Origin: Vulcanimicrobiota bacterium
GTDB lineage: Bacteria > Vulcanimicrobiota > Vulcanimicrobiia > Vulcanimicrobiales > Vulcanimicrobiaceae
Reading direction: 5' to 3'
Assembly (NCBI GenBank): GCA_030038335.1
Contig: JASHPC010000140.1
Coordinates: 1 to 12,767 of the forward strand
DNA: 12,767 bases
Below, piece by piece: positions 1 through 8,780 of the stretch. Every line of letters starts with the position of its first letter. The stretch's first letter is position 1. Both the position numbers and the translations under genes were made by a program. A model generated the notes under the pieces. It was given only the letters and a program-made list of their open reading frames with translations. It was not told where the DNA came from and made no database searches.

Positions 1-1209
1 GACATGCGCTTGCGCACGCTTACCGGACTCGAGCGCAAGAAAATCGAGGACGAGTACGCGGAGCTCATCAAGACGATCGCAGAGCTCGAGGACATCCTGC
101 GCAGCCCGCGCAAGGTCGCCGCGATCGTCAAGAACGAAACGCTCGATCTGAAGAAGCGGTACGCCGACAAGCGCCGTACGGAGATTCAACCGAGCGAAGA
201 CGAGTTCTCGGTAGAACAACTGATTCCGAATACCGACGTCGTCGTGACGTACACCGTAGGCGGCTACATCAAGCGCGTCTCCGTCGACACCTTCCGAACG
301 CAGAATCGCGGTGGCCGAGGCGTCATCGGCATCTCGAACCTCAAGCGCGAGGACATCGTACGCAACTTCTTCGTGACGAAGACGCACGATCACGTGCTCT
401 TCTTCACGAACAAGGGACGCGTCTATCGTCTGCGCGCGTACGAAATTCCCGACACGACGCGCCAAGCGCGCGGAACCGCCCTCGTCAATCTCTTGACGCT
501 TCCACCGGGCGAGGAAGTCACGGCCGTCTTTCCCATAGACAAGTTTGAGGGTGAGAAGTACCTCGTCATGGTCACGCGTCGTGGCGTCATCAAGAAGACG
601 AAGCTCGGTGAGTTTGCAAACGTGCGCCGAAGCGGGCTCATCGCGCTCAATCTCGACGAGGGCGATGCGCTGCTCGCCGTCGATCTCTCCAATGGCTCGC
701 GCGACATCATCCTCGGCACGCTGCGCGGCATGGCCGTCCATTTCAACGAGAAAGGCGTGCGCCCGATGGGGCGTGGCGCACGCGGTGTGAAGGCGATGAC
801 GTTGGAAGACGGCGACGAGATCGTCGCGATGGACGTCATCGAGGACCACCGCCGCGAAGTGCTCCTCGTCACTTCGCTCGCATTCGGTAAGCGTACGCCG
901 ATCGAGGATTACCGGCACACGCAGCGCGGAGGAAAGGGCGTCAAGGCGTTCGCGAAAGAGCGCGAAGACATCGGTCACGTCGTCGACCAAGTCATGGTGG
1001 CACCGGACGACGAGATTCTCATGATTACGTCGGCGAACCAAGTCATTCGTCTGAAAGTCGCGGGGATACGGAAGACCGGGCGTTCCGCGAAGGGCGTTCG
1101 TCTCCAGCGGCTCGGGGACGGGACCGAGGTCATCGCCGTTACGAACGTCGGCAAGCAGGCGAAGCAGATCACGGACATCACCGGCGAACCGTCACAAACG
1201 GAACTGTGA
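1..1209 (+). CDS. gyrA: DNA gyrase subunit A, C-terminal part (5' end outside window)
   Basis: GyrA is the DNA-breaking and DNA-wrapping subunit of the A2B2 gyrase that introduces negative supercoils in the cytoplasm. The visible 402 codons start in the coiled-coil region at the motif DMRLRTLTGLERKKIEDEY, the usual end of the breakage-reunion domain. They run through the complete C-terminal beta-pinwheel. Six blades of the pattern G-x-(I/V)-(K/R)-R ... RGG-x-G can be counted, starting near residues 75, 128, 185, 233, 284 and 335 of the fragment. Blade 1 carries a GyrA box of the form QNRGGRG (about residues 100-106), and blade 5 has a second TQRGGKG. A recognisable GyrA box favours GyrA over ParC. 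The ATG at position 4 is internal; the reading frame is open from base 1, so the true start and catalytic Tyr lie upstream. The protein ends in a short tail without the long acidic stretch of E. coli GyrA. The next gene follows after 79 bp. Confidence 0.96.
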   Translation, partial: DMRLRTLTGLERKKIEDEYAELIKTIAELEDILRSPRKVAAIVKNETLDLKKRYADKRRTEIQPSEDEFSVEQLIPNTDVVVTYTVGGYIKRVSVDTFRTQNRGGRGVIGISNLKREDIVRNFFVTKTHDHVLFFTNKGRVYRLRAYEIPDTTRQARGTALVNLLTLPPGEEVTAVFPIDKFEGEKYLVMVTRRGVIKKTKLGEFANVRRSGLIALNLDEGDALLAVDLSNGSRDIILGTLRGMAVHFNEKGVRPMGRGARGVKAMTLEDGDEIVAMDVIEDHRREVLLVTSLAFGKRTPIEDYRHTQRGGKGVKAFAKEREDIGHVVDQVMVAPDDEILMITSANQVIRLKVAGIRKTGRSAKGVRLQRLGDGTEVIAVTNVGKQAKQITDITGEPSQTEL

Positions 1210-1243
1210 GTCGACGTGTCACTACGGCGCAACCGTCGTATTC

Positions 1244-1250
1244 AGGGAGG
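1244..1250 (+). promoter_or_regulatory. Strong Shine-Dalgarno upstream of a 9-codon ORF
   Basis: AGGGAGG lies 4 nt before ATG 1255 (7 nt if the AGGG core is counted). It is one of the two best ribosome binding sites in the window. It does not serve trxA directly, because it is 38 nt from the trxA ATG. Confidence 0.55.
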
Positions 1251-1254
1251 CGTT

Positions 1255-1284
1255 ATGAAGGACGTAGAAATGGAGTGCTACTGA
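1255..1284 (+). CDS. Putative 9-residue leader peptide ORF upstream of trxA
   Basis: ATG at 1255 opens a nine-codon frame (MKDVEMECY) ending at TGA 1282-1284, only 4 nt before the trxA ATG and in a different frame. The ORF has a near-consensus Shine-Dalgarno, while trxA lacks a well-placed one: its nearest GGAG is 13 nt upstream and inside this ORF. The arrangement suggests translational coupling, with a ribosome ending the leader and re-initiating on trxA. The frame is too short to judge by codon use and could be chance. An alternative is that the real trxA start is 1255 and one base differs; the strong conservation of the usual thioredoxin N-terminus from 1289 argues against that. No function is assigned. 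Confidence 0.35.
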   Translation: MKDVEMECY

Positions 1285-1288
1285 AGCG

Positions 1289-1618
1289 ATGAGTGCAATT
1301 AGTGACGTGACGCAGGCAACGTTCGAGAGCGAAGTGCTCAAGAGTAGCGAGCCGGTGCTCGTGGATTTTTGGGCGCCGTGGTGCGGGCCGTGCCGGATGC
1401 TTGCGCCCATCGTCGAGCGCGTCTCGCAGAAGTTCGCCGGTAAGGCGAAGTTTCTCAAGCTCAATACCGACGAGAATCCGAGCATCGCGGGGCACTACGG
1501 CATCTCGGGCATTCCGTGCTTGATCCTCTTCAAGGATGGACAGGTTGCGGATCGCATCGTCGGCTACGTTCCTGAGAACGCGATCGCTTCGATGCTCGGC
1601 AAGCACGTCGCGGCTTGA
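1289..1618 (+). CDS. trxA: Thioredoxin
   Basis: This is a 109-residue classical thioredoxin, the usual family length. It is a cytoplasmic dithiol-disulfide oxidoreductase that reduces protein disulfides and is itself reduced by thioredoxin reductase. The active site WCGPC is at residues 31-35, the same numbering as E. coli Trx, with buried Asp26 (VLVDFW) and the cis-proline Pro76 in GIP. The residue after the cis-proline is Cys77, where E. coli has Thr, which puts a third cysteine beside the active site. The ATG at 1289 gives the standard thioredoxin N-terminus (MSAISDVTQATF). A short ORF with a strong ribosome binding site ends 4 nt upstream. The stop overlaps the start of the deaminase gene, so the two are probably co-transcribed and translationally coupled. 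Confidence 0.96.
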   Translation: MSAISDVTQATFESEVLKSSEPVLVDFWAPWCGPCRMLAPIVERVSQKFAGKAKFLKLNTDENPSIAGHYGISGIPCLILFKDGQVADRIVGYVPENAIASMLGKHVAA

Positions 1619-2661
1619 TCGACGTCCGCGCCTTACCAAAGGCGGAGCTGCATCTTCACATCGAGGGCACGTTCGAGCCGGAGCTGATCTTCGAGATCGC
1701 CGAGCGTAACCGTGTCGCGGTTCCATATCCGAACGTTGACGCGCTGCGTGCCGCTTACGACTTCTCAAACTTGCAGTCGTTCTTGAACGTCTATTACGCC
1801 GGCATGAACGTCTTACGCGAGGAGCGCGACTACTACGATTTGACGGCCGCATATCTTCGCAGAGCCGTGACCGAAGGCATTCGCCACGCAGAGATCTTTT
1901 TTGACCCGCAGGCACACGTCAAACGCGGCGTGCCGTTCGATACCATCGTCGGCGGGATTCGCTCGGCGCTCGAAAGCGGCGAGCGCGAACTCGGCATCTC
2001 TTCGCATCTCATCATGTGCTTCTTGCGCGACTTCTCCGAAGAGTCGGCGATGCAGACGCTCGACGTCGCATTACGCAATCGCGATCGCATCGTTGCAGTC
2101 GGGCTCGACTCGTCCGAAACCGGGAATCCACCGGCAAAGTTTGCGCGCGTCTTCGAGCGTGCGCGTTCCGAAGGCTTTCGAACCGTCGCGCACGCGGGTG
2201 AAGAAGGTCCTCCAGAGTACATCGTGGAGGCGCTCGACGTTTTGAACGTGTCACGCATCGATCATGGCATTCGCTGCATGGAAGATGCGGCGCTGGTGGA
2301 GCGTCTGAGAGACGAGCGCGTTCCGCTGACGGTCTGCCCGCTCTCGAACCTGCGGTTGCGTGTCGTACCCTCGATCGAAGAGCATCCGCTTCACGCGATG
2401 CTCGAAGCCGGGCTCGTCGCTACCGTCAACTCGGACGATCCGGCATATTTTGGGGGGTACGTGAGCGAAAACTACGCGCGAGTCGCGTCGGCGCTCCATC
2501 TCAGCGTCAGCGACCTGACCATGCTCGCCCAGAACTCGTTCGAAGCGTCGTTCCTCGACCCTCAAAAGAGGCGGCAATTTACCGACGAAATCGAGGTGTT
2601 TCGGGCTGCCACGTTGCAGGATGCCCGCTTGCGCCGAGCCAATCCCCAAGCAGTGCCCTAG
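1615..2661 (+). CDS. Adenine deaminase (adenosine deaminase family, adenine-specific subgroup)
   Basis: This is a metal-dependent amidohydrolase of purine salvage, 348 residues, typical for the family. Seen: HLH metal ligands at His13/His15 (PKAELHLHIEGT), SSETGNPP near 166-173, HAGEEG at 193-198 with His193 and catalytic Glu196, RIDHG with His217, TVCPLSNL at 239-246, and NSDDPAYFGGY at 272-282 with the metal/catalytic Asp pair. The HAGEEGPPEY and NSDDPAYFGGY forms match what I recall of the adenine deaminase subgroup (S. cerevisiae Aah1, Pseudomonas PA0148), so adenine to hypoxanthine is more likely than adenosine to inosine. Automatic pipelines may label it add. The start is TTG 1615-1617, sharing bases with the trxA stop (TTGA overlap). 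No later start fits, because the metal-binding motif begins at residue 8. There is no clear Shine-Dalgarno, so expression probably depends on coupling to trxA. Confidence 0.87.
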   Translation: MIDVRALPKAELHLHIEGTFEPELIFEIAERNRVAVPYPNVDALRAAYDFSNLQSFLNVYYAGMNVLREERDYYDLTAAYLRRAVTEGIRHAEIFFDPQAHVKRGVPFDTIVGGIRSALESGERELGISSHLIMCFLRDFSEESAMQTLDVALRNRDRIVAVGLDSSETGNPPAKFARVFERARSEGFRTVAHAGEEGPPEYIVEALDVLNVSRIDHGIRCMEDAALVERLRDERVPLTVCPLSNLRLRVVPSIEEHPLHAMLEAGLVATVNSDDPAYFGGYVSENYARVASALHLSVSDLTMLAQNSFEASFLDPQKRRQFTDEIEVFRAATLQDARLRRANPQAVP

Positions 2662-2679
2662 GTTCCCGTCTTTTGCTTT

Positions 2680-2686
2680 GGGAGGA
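2680..2686 (+). promoter_or_regulatory. Shine-Dalgarno that fixes the lipoprotein start
   Basis: GGGAGGA is followed by a 7-nt spacer and then TTG 2694. This decides the start against the longer in-frame TTG at 2673, which lies upstream of the site and would put an acidic stretch before the signal peptide. Confidence 0.75.
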
Positions 2687-2693
2687 TGCTCCT

Positions 2694-3764
2694 TTGAGTA
2701 GACCCTACAGATTTCTTCCGGCGCTGGCGCTCTCGGTGCTCGCAGTAGCGGTAGCAGCTTGCGGCGGCTCCGGTACCACGTCTCGGGCGCCCGGCCCATT
2801 CCCGGCCTGCAACCCGGGTTGCGGCGTACCTCCGCACGCACAGTACGTCGTCGTCGGCGACATCGGCGCGGAAGCGCTCCTCACGTACAATCTCGGCACG
2901 ACCAACACACTAACCACAGGCAACATTGCGCCGACGTACGACAATCACGCTACGTCGCTTAAGTTCCCGTTCTTCATCTTCAACGATTATCAGAGCAACC
3001 TATGGGCAGCGAACTTCGGTGGCGCGTCGATCACGTGGTACGCGGTTAATGCAACCGGCGGCACGCCCACGACCAAGACGATCAGCGGCGCGAATACGAC
3101 GCTCGGATGCCCGACGGGCGTTTACATTAATCCGCACGGTGACGTCTACGTATCAGACCCGTGCTCGAGCAAGGGTTCTTCGGTGCTCTACTTCGCTTCA
3201 GCCACCGGCTCGCCGGCCTCGCCGCCGAGCGGCAACGTTGCGCCGACGGCGTGGATCGAAGGCGGAAACACCACCCTTTCGGATCCTCAGGGGCTCACCG
3301 TCGACAGCAACGGGAACCTCTGGGTCATCGATGCCGGCACGAATAGCGTCGATCAGTTCGGTTCCGCGCTTTCGGCCGGTCAGAACAACGTTGCACCGAA
3401 TGGCGCGCTGACGAGTACGAGCCTCAGCACACCCTTGGAGATCTACGTCGACAGCGCCCAGCATCTCTGGGTTGGTGAGGATGGCGCGACCGTCGGTGTT
3501 CTGGAGTTCAATCTCGCGACCGGGACGCAGACGCCTCTTTGCACGATCGCCGGGTCAAATACCGGCATCTCCGGCGGTCAGGTGAGCGTTGCCGTCGATA
3601 ACGGCGGTTACGTGTACATCGTAAATGCGGCAACGGCTCAAATCGGGATCTTCACGAAGGGTCAGTGCGGAAACGTCGCGCCGGCTTACACGATAGCTGG
3701 TTCCAAGACGGATCTCGTCGAACCGGGGGCTGTTATCGTCTACTCGGTAAGTAACGACCAGTAG
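2694..3764 (+). CDS. Lipoprotein with NHL-like six-bladed beta-propeller
   Basis: The 356-residue protein starts at TTG 2694. Residues 1-22 form a lipoprotein signal (Arg3/Arg6, hydrophobic ALALSVLAVAVAA) and the lipobox VAAC gives a lipidated Cys23, followed by a Gly/Ser/Pro-rich linker to about 43. The rest is built from about 50-residue units of the pattern (G/N)N(V/I)AP ... P-x-G-(I/V)-x-V-D-x-x-G-(N/D)-(L/V)-(W/Y)-V, resembling NHL repeats. Units begin near residues 76, 128, 180, 231, 280 and 326. The best unit contains LSDPQGLTVDSNGNLWVIDAG. The last unit is cut short at the C-terminus, and the missing outer strands appear at residues 44-75, which suggests velcro closure. The protein probably sits in the periplasm or at the cell surface. 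No catalytic residues are evident; such propellers usually bind proteins or ligands. The gene begins 32 bp after the deaminase and ends before a strong terminator. Its function and any link to the deaminase are unknown. Confidence 0.85.
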   Translation: MSRPYRFLPALALSVLAVAVAACGGSGTTSRAPGPFPACNPGCGVPPHAQYVVVGDIGAEALLTYNLGTTNTLTTGNIAPTYDNHATSLKFPFFIFNDYQSNLWAANFGGASITWYAVNATGGTPTTKTISGANTTLGCPTGVYINPHGDVYVSDPCSSKGSSVLYFASATGSPASPPSGNVAPTAWIEGGNTTLSDPQGLTVDSNGNLWVIDAGTNSVDQFGSALSAGQNNVAPNGALTSTSLSTPLEIYVDSAQHLWVGEDGATVGVLEFNLATGTQTPLCTIAGSNTGISGGQVSVAVDNGGYVYIVNAATAQIGIFTKGQCGNVAPAYTIAGSKTDLVEPGAVIVYSVSNDQ

Positions 3765-3786
3765 CGGAGACTCGAGCTACGCTTCG

Positions 3787-3815
3787 AGCGGGACGAGCAT
3801 CCTCGTCCCGCTTTT
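3787..3815 (+). terminator. Rho-independent terminator after the lipoprotein gene
   Basis: An 11-bp perfect stem (AGCGGGACGAG pairing with CTCGTCCCGCT) closes a CATC tetraloop at 3798-3801 and runs into TTTT at 3812-3815. It lies 22 bp after the lipoprotein stop and ends the trxA-deaminase-lipoprotein run ahead of clpB. Confidence 0.9.
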
Positions 3816-3847
3816 CATTGGTGCAACCGCCCGCCCCGGCATAGCGG

Positions 3848-3854
3848 TATAAAT
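3848..3854 (+). promoter_or_regulatory. Candidate -10 box of clpB (leaderless message)
   Basis: TATAAAT ends 6 nt before the clpB ATG at 3861. With normal -10 spacing the transcript would begin at or next to that ATG. There is no good Shine-Dalgarno (only GAG, 3 nt from the ATG), which fits leaderless initiation. No convincing -35 sits at 16-18 bp. CIRCE (TTAGCACTC-N9-GAGTGCTAA) is absent, and the weak CCCCGGCATA stretch is not a convincing heat-shock sigma site. Confidence 0.45.
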
Positions 3855-3860
3855 GAGACG

Positions 3861-6477
<2,617 letters not shown>

Positions 6478-6494
<17 letters not shown>

Positions 6495-6512
6495 TGAGCG
6501 CAGCTGCGCTCA
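6478..6512. repeat. REP-like intergenic element, copy A
   Basis: The 17-bp core TGTCACCCCGAGCGTAG (6478-6494) is followed by an 18-bp palindrome. The core matches 15 of 17 bases of the reverse complement of 10933-10949, and it resembles the TGTCACCCTGAGCGTAG type of short intergenic repeat I know from many GC-rich bacterial genomes. It overlaps the end of clpB and the stop of the DUF5916 gene. Confidence 0.6.
6495..6512. terminator. Palindromic hairpin between convergent genes
   Basis: TGAGCGCAGCTGCGCTCA is a perfect 18-bp palindrome able to form a 7-bp stem with an AGCT loop on either strand. It lies between the clpB stop and the DUF5916 gene stop (its TCA end is that stop on the minus strand). 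It lacks a T-run, so a bidirectional, possibly factor-assisted termination or 3'-end stabilising role is only plausible. Confidence 0.45.
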
Positions 6513-8780
6513 GGTTCCGACGTCGCCGCCGGCGTGGAAGACGAACTTCACGATGAGGCGGTCGAGCGTCGTCGCGGAGGCCGGCGAGCCGTAGTTAACG
6601 TACAGCTGATCGCCGTTCGAGAATCGCCGCTGGTAGGCGACCGCGAGATCCGAGCCGACGGTGGTGGCAAATCCGCCGTAGCCGTTGACCGAACGAAACG
6701 CGAGCGTTACCGTGCTCTCCGTCGTGAGATCGTATCCGAGCGAGACGCGGCGAAGCCACTGTGAGTCAAGCAGTCCGTCGTCGAGCGCGTGCTCGTACGT
6801 GCCGTCGTAGTTCACGCCGAACGTCAGGCGGTTTGCAATGATGCGCGTCATCGAGAGCGTGAAGAGATGCACGTCGTTCGTTCCGAACGTTCCCCACGCG
6901 TAATCTGCGTCGACGGGATTTGCGGTGGCGTCGCCGTAGCCGATCGGTACGCTCATCAGGTCGAATGCCTCCGTGACGCCGTCGCGATAGCAGGGGAAGC
7001 CACTGTAGAACGACGTCGTTACGATCTTTCCTGTGCAGTCTGGGCCTGACGGAATGCCGTAGGAACGGAGTTCGCCCGTCGTGGGGCCCGCGCCGTCTAA
7101 CGAGAGCCCATCATCGAGCGTGAGGTTGAGATACGCGCCCGTGTCGGCTTCGTGCACGGTGCCGCTCTCGTCCTCGAATCGGTCTGCGTCGAAGAATGCG
7201 GTCCACCCCTTTATGCCGGCAGACGAACCACCGGTGAAGTCGACGATTGACTGCGGTCCGCGTATGTCGGAGTTCGCGGTATAGCCATCGATCGGATCGT
7301 AGTTCGGCGCGACGTCGAGATACCCGACGTTCACCTCGTAGTTCGGCTTGTGCACGTCGGCAAACGTTTGAAAGAGTGACGCATCTCCTTGCGGCACCCA
7401 GCTTCCGTCTTCAAATGAATAGTCGGCGAATCCGATGAGGCCTGACTTGAGATTGCGCGCCTCGACGCCGCTTTCGACCGTCGAGTCGTCACCGGCGATG
7501 CTGTGATGTGCGAGTACGCCGTCTGTCCAGTACAGAAACGAGTTGTCTTGCAGCGCGTGCTCGTAGCCGAACGCCGAGTCGTCGACCGTATTACCCGTCG
7601 TCTCATCATAGCCGTGGAAGTTCAAAATACCGAAGCTCTGATCGCCGAACGTGCCTTCGACTTTTGCGCCGTCGTCTACCGTTCCGATGCTCGGCGAATA
7701 GAAGACGACGTCGGGGCTGGCTGAGTCAGCACCGATGGGAGCTCGTTCGCCGGAGTCCGCATTGATGAAGACGGCACCTTGCGAGAAGAAGGGACGATAC
7801 TCGGTCAGCTCGCGGCGAAACTCTTGCGGAGAGATCGTCTCTTGATCGACTTCCACATTTGAGAAATCGGGGTTGAGCGTTCCGACGAAGTTGATCGTCG
7901 GCGTCAGCGGCACGCTTGCGTCGAGGCCGTAGTAGCGCACGCCCTCGGGCTGAAACGATTGATCGGGTTGCTCGAAGAGGTCGCGGTCGCGGCCGAAACT
8001 GTCGAGCGCGTAGACGTCAGCGCGAGGCTGAGGCCGCGACGCGGCGCCGGCCGCGACCGTTACCGAGGCGCCAGCCCAGAAGCGTCCGTCCGTGAAGACC
8101 GGCCATTGGCCGGCCGGCCCGTCTTCCATGAGCCCGTTGTAATCCCAGACGTAATGCTCGCCGAGGGTCGCGATCGATCGCACGAACTGTATCCGCCAGA
8201 TTTGCTCTCCCGCGCGTGGGATGCGAAGGTCGCGCAGCGGTACGATCATCACTGCATTCCAGCCGTTGGGCGTGCGCGTTGCGACGGACTGCCAGCGCGG
8301 CTGGTAGCGGATGTTCTCATTCGCCTGTTCGTATTGCGTCGCCGCCGGAGTGACTTCGAAGTAATAGGAGTCGCTGCCGGCCCCACTCGTATCGACGCCG
8401 ATGCCGACGAAGTCGTCCGTGCCGAAGCCGATGTCTTCAGTGCTTTGCGTTGCGGTGATCGGGATGCCGCGCTGCTCGACGCGGAAGGCTACGTAGAGAT
8501 TCCGGTCGTCGTAGAGCACGTAAACTTCCGTGGACTCTGCCGCCGGAATGCGTTTCGTGAGGTCTTCCCACGCGCCGTTGCTCGGAACGAGGCCGGTATC
8601 CCACGCTGGATCCGAGAGTGACGGGTCGAGCGGGAGAGGGTGCGGCGCCCGCGCGACGACGAATGCGTACGATGCCGTTACTGCGGCATCGACGCGGCCG
8701 AGCACCGCGTTGACGAGCAGCGCGACGACGAGCGGAGCCGCAACGGCAGCGCGAGAAACTAAGCGGCATGAAACTAGCAT
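6510..8780 (-). CDS. Family 9 carbohydrate-binding-like / DUF5916 outer-membrane protein
   Basis: The 756-residue exported protein has residues 1 to about 33 as a Sec signal (Arg6, Arg10, then AAVAAPLVVALLVNAVLG). Residues about 46-240 resemble the family 9 carbohydrate-binding-like domain found in front of DUF5916 (PLDPSLSDPAWD, STEVYVLYDDRNLYVAFR, TDDFVGIGVDT). From about 260 to the end it resembles DUF5916, with NPDFSNVEVDQ at 303-313 and the YRPFF element at 328-332, followed by alternating Tyr/Phe-rich segments typical of an outer-membrane beta-barrel. No catalytic residues are known to me for this family; a role in binding or taking up polymer breakdown products is inference. The start at 8780 is the only one that keeps the signal peptide. 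It has no clear Shine-Dalgarno and overlaps the start of the divergent S9 peptidase gene. The stop is shared with a palindrome at the convergent junction with clpB. Confidence 0.85.
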   Translation of the reverse strand: MLVSCRLVSRAAVAAPLVVALLVNAVLGRVDAAVTASYAFVVARAPHPLPLDPSLSDPAWDTGLVPSNGAWEDLTKRIPAAESTEVYVLYDDRNLYVAFRVEQRGIPITATQSTEDIGFGTDDFVGIGVDTSGAGSDSYYFEVTPAATQYEQANENIRYQPRWQSVATRTPNGWNAVMIVPLRDLRIPRAGEQIWRIQFVRSIATLGEHYVWDYNGLMEDGPAGQWPVFTDGRFWAGASVTVAAGAASRPQPRADVYALDSFGRDRDLFEQPDQSFQPEGVRYYGLDASVPLTPTINFVGTLNPDFSNVEVDQETISPQEFRRELTEYRPFFSQGAVFINADSGERAPIGADSASPDVVFYSPSIGTVDDGAKVEGTFGDQSFGILNFHGYDETTGNTVDDSAFGYEHALQDNSFLYWTDGVLAHHSIAGDDSTVESGVEARNLKSGLIGFADYSFEDGSWVPQGDASLFQTFADVHKPNYEVNVGYLDVAPNYDPIDGYTANSDIRGPQSIVDFTGGSSAGIKGWTAFFDADRFEDESGTVHEADTGAYLNLTLDDGLSLDGAGPTTGELRSYGIPSGPDCTGKIVTTSFYSGFPCYRDGVTEAFDLMSVPIGYGDATANPVDADYAWGTFGTNDVHLFTLSMTRIIANRLTFGVNYDGTYEHALDDGLLDSQWLRRVSLGYDLTTESTVTLAFRSVNGYGGFATTVGSDLAVAYQRRFSNGDQLYVNYGSPASATTLDRLIVKFVFHAGGDVGT
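8768..8780. other. Overlapping divergent start codons
   Basis: The plus-strand ATG of the S9 peptidase (8768-8770) and the minus-strand ATG of the DUF5916 gene (CAT at 8778-8780) face each other across ATGAAACTAGCAT, so the coding regions overlap by 13 bp at their 5' ends. Both starts are supported by good signal peptides. Any promoter of one gene must lie inside the other gene's coding region, or the messages are leaderless. Confidence 0.75.

Noticed and set aside
1206..1222. GTGA-N9-TCAC inverted repeat after gyrA as operator or terminator
   Set aside because: Only four pairing bases per arm and no T-run; expected by chance.
1253..1915. 220-codon minus-strand frame across trxA and the deaminase
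   Set aside because: Very Arg-rich, no motif, and it covers two certain genes on the other strand.
2666..2683. Possible hairpin TCCC...GGGA sequestering the lipoprotein ribosome binding site
   Set aside because: Only 4 bp with a 12-nt loop; too weak to claim.
2673..2693. Longer lipoprotein start at TTG 2673
   Set aside because: The Shine-Dalgarno at 2680-2686 lies downstream of it, and it would place MLWEDAP before an otherwise ideal lipoprotein signal.
3765..3860. CIRCE or HAIR heat-shock operator upstream of clpB
   Set aside because: No match to TTAGCACTC-N9-GAGTGCTAA or CTTGAGT-N7-ACTCAAG was seen in the 96-bp gap.
7959..8621. 220-codon plus-strand frame opposite the DUF5916 gene
   Set aside because: Composition is Arg/Val-rich with no domain, as expected from an antisense shadow of a real gene.
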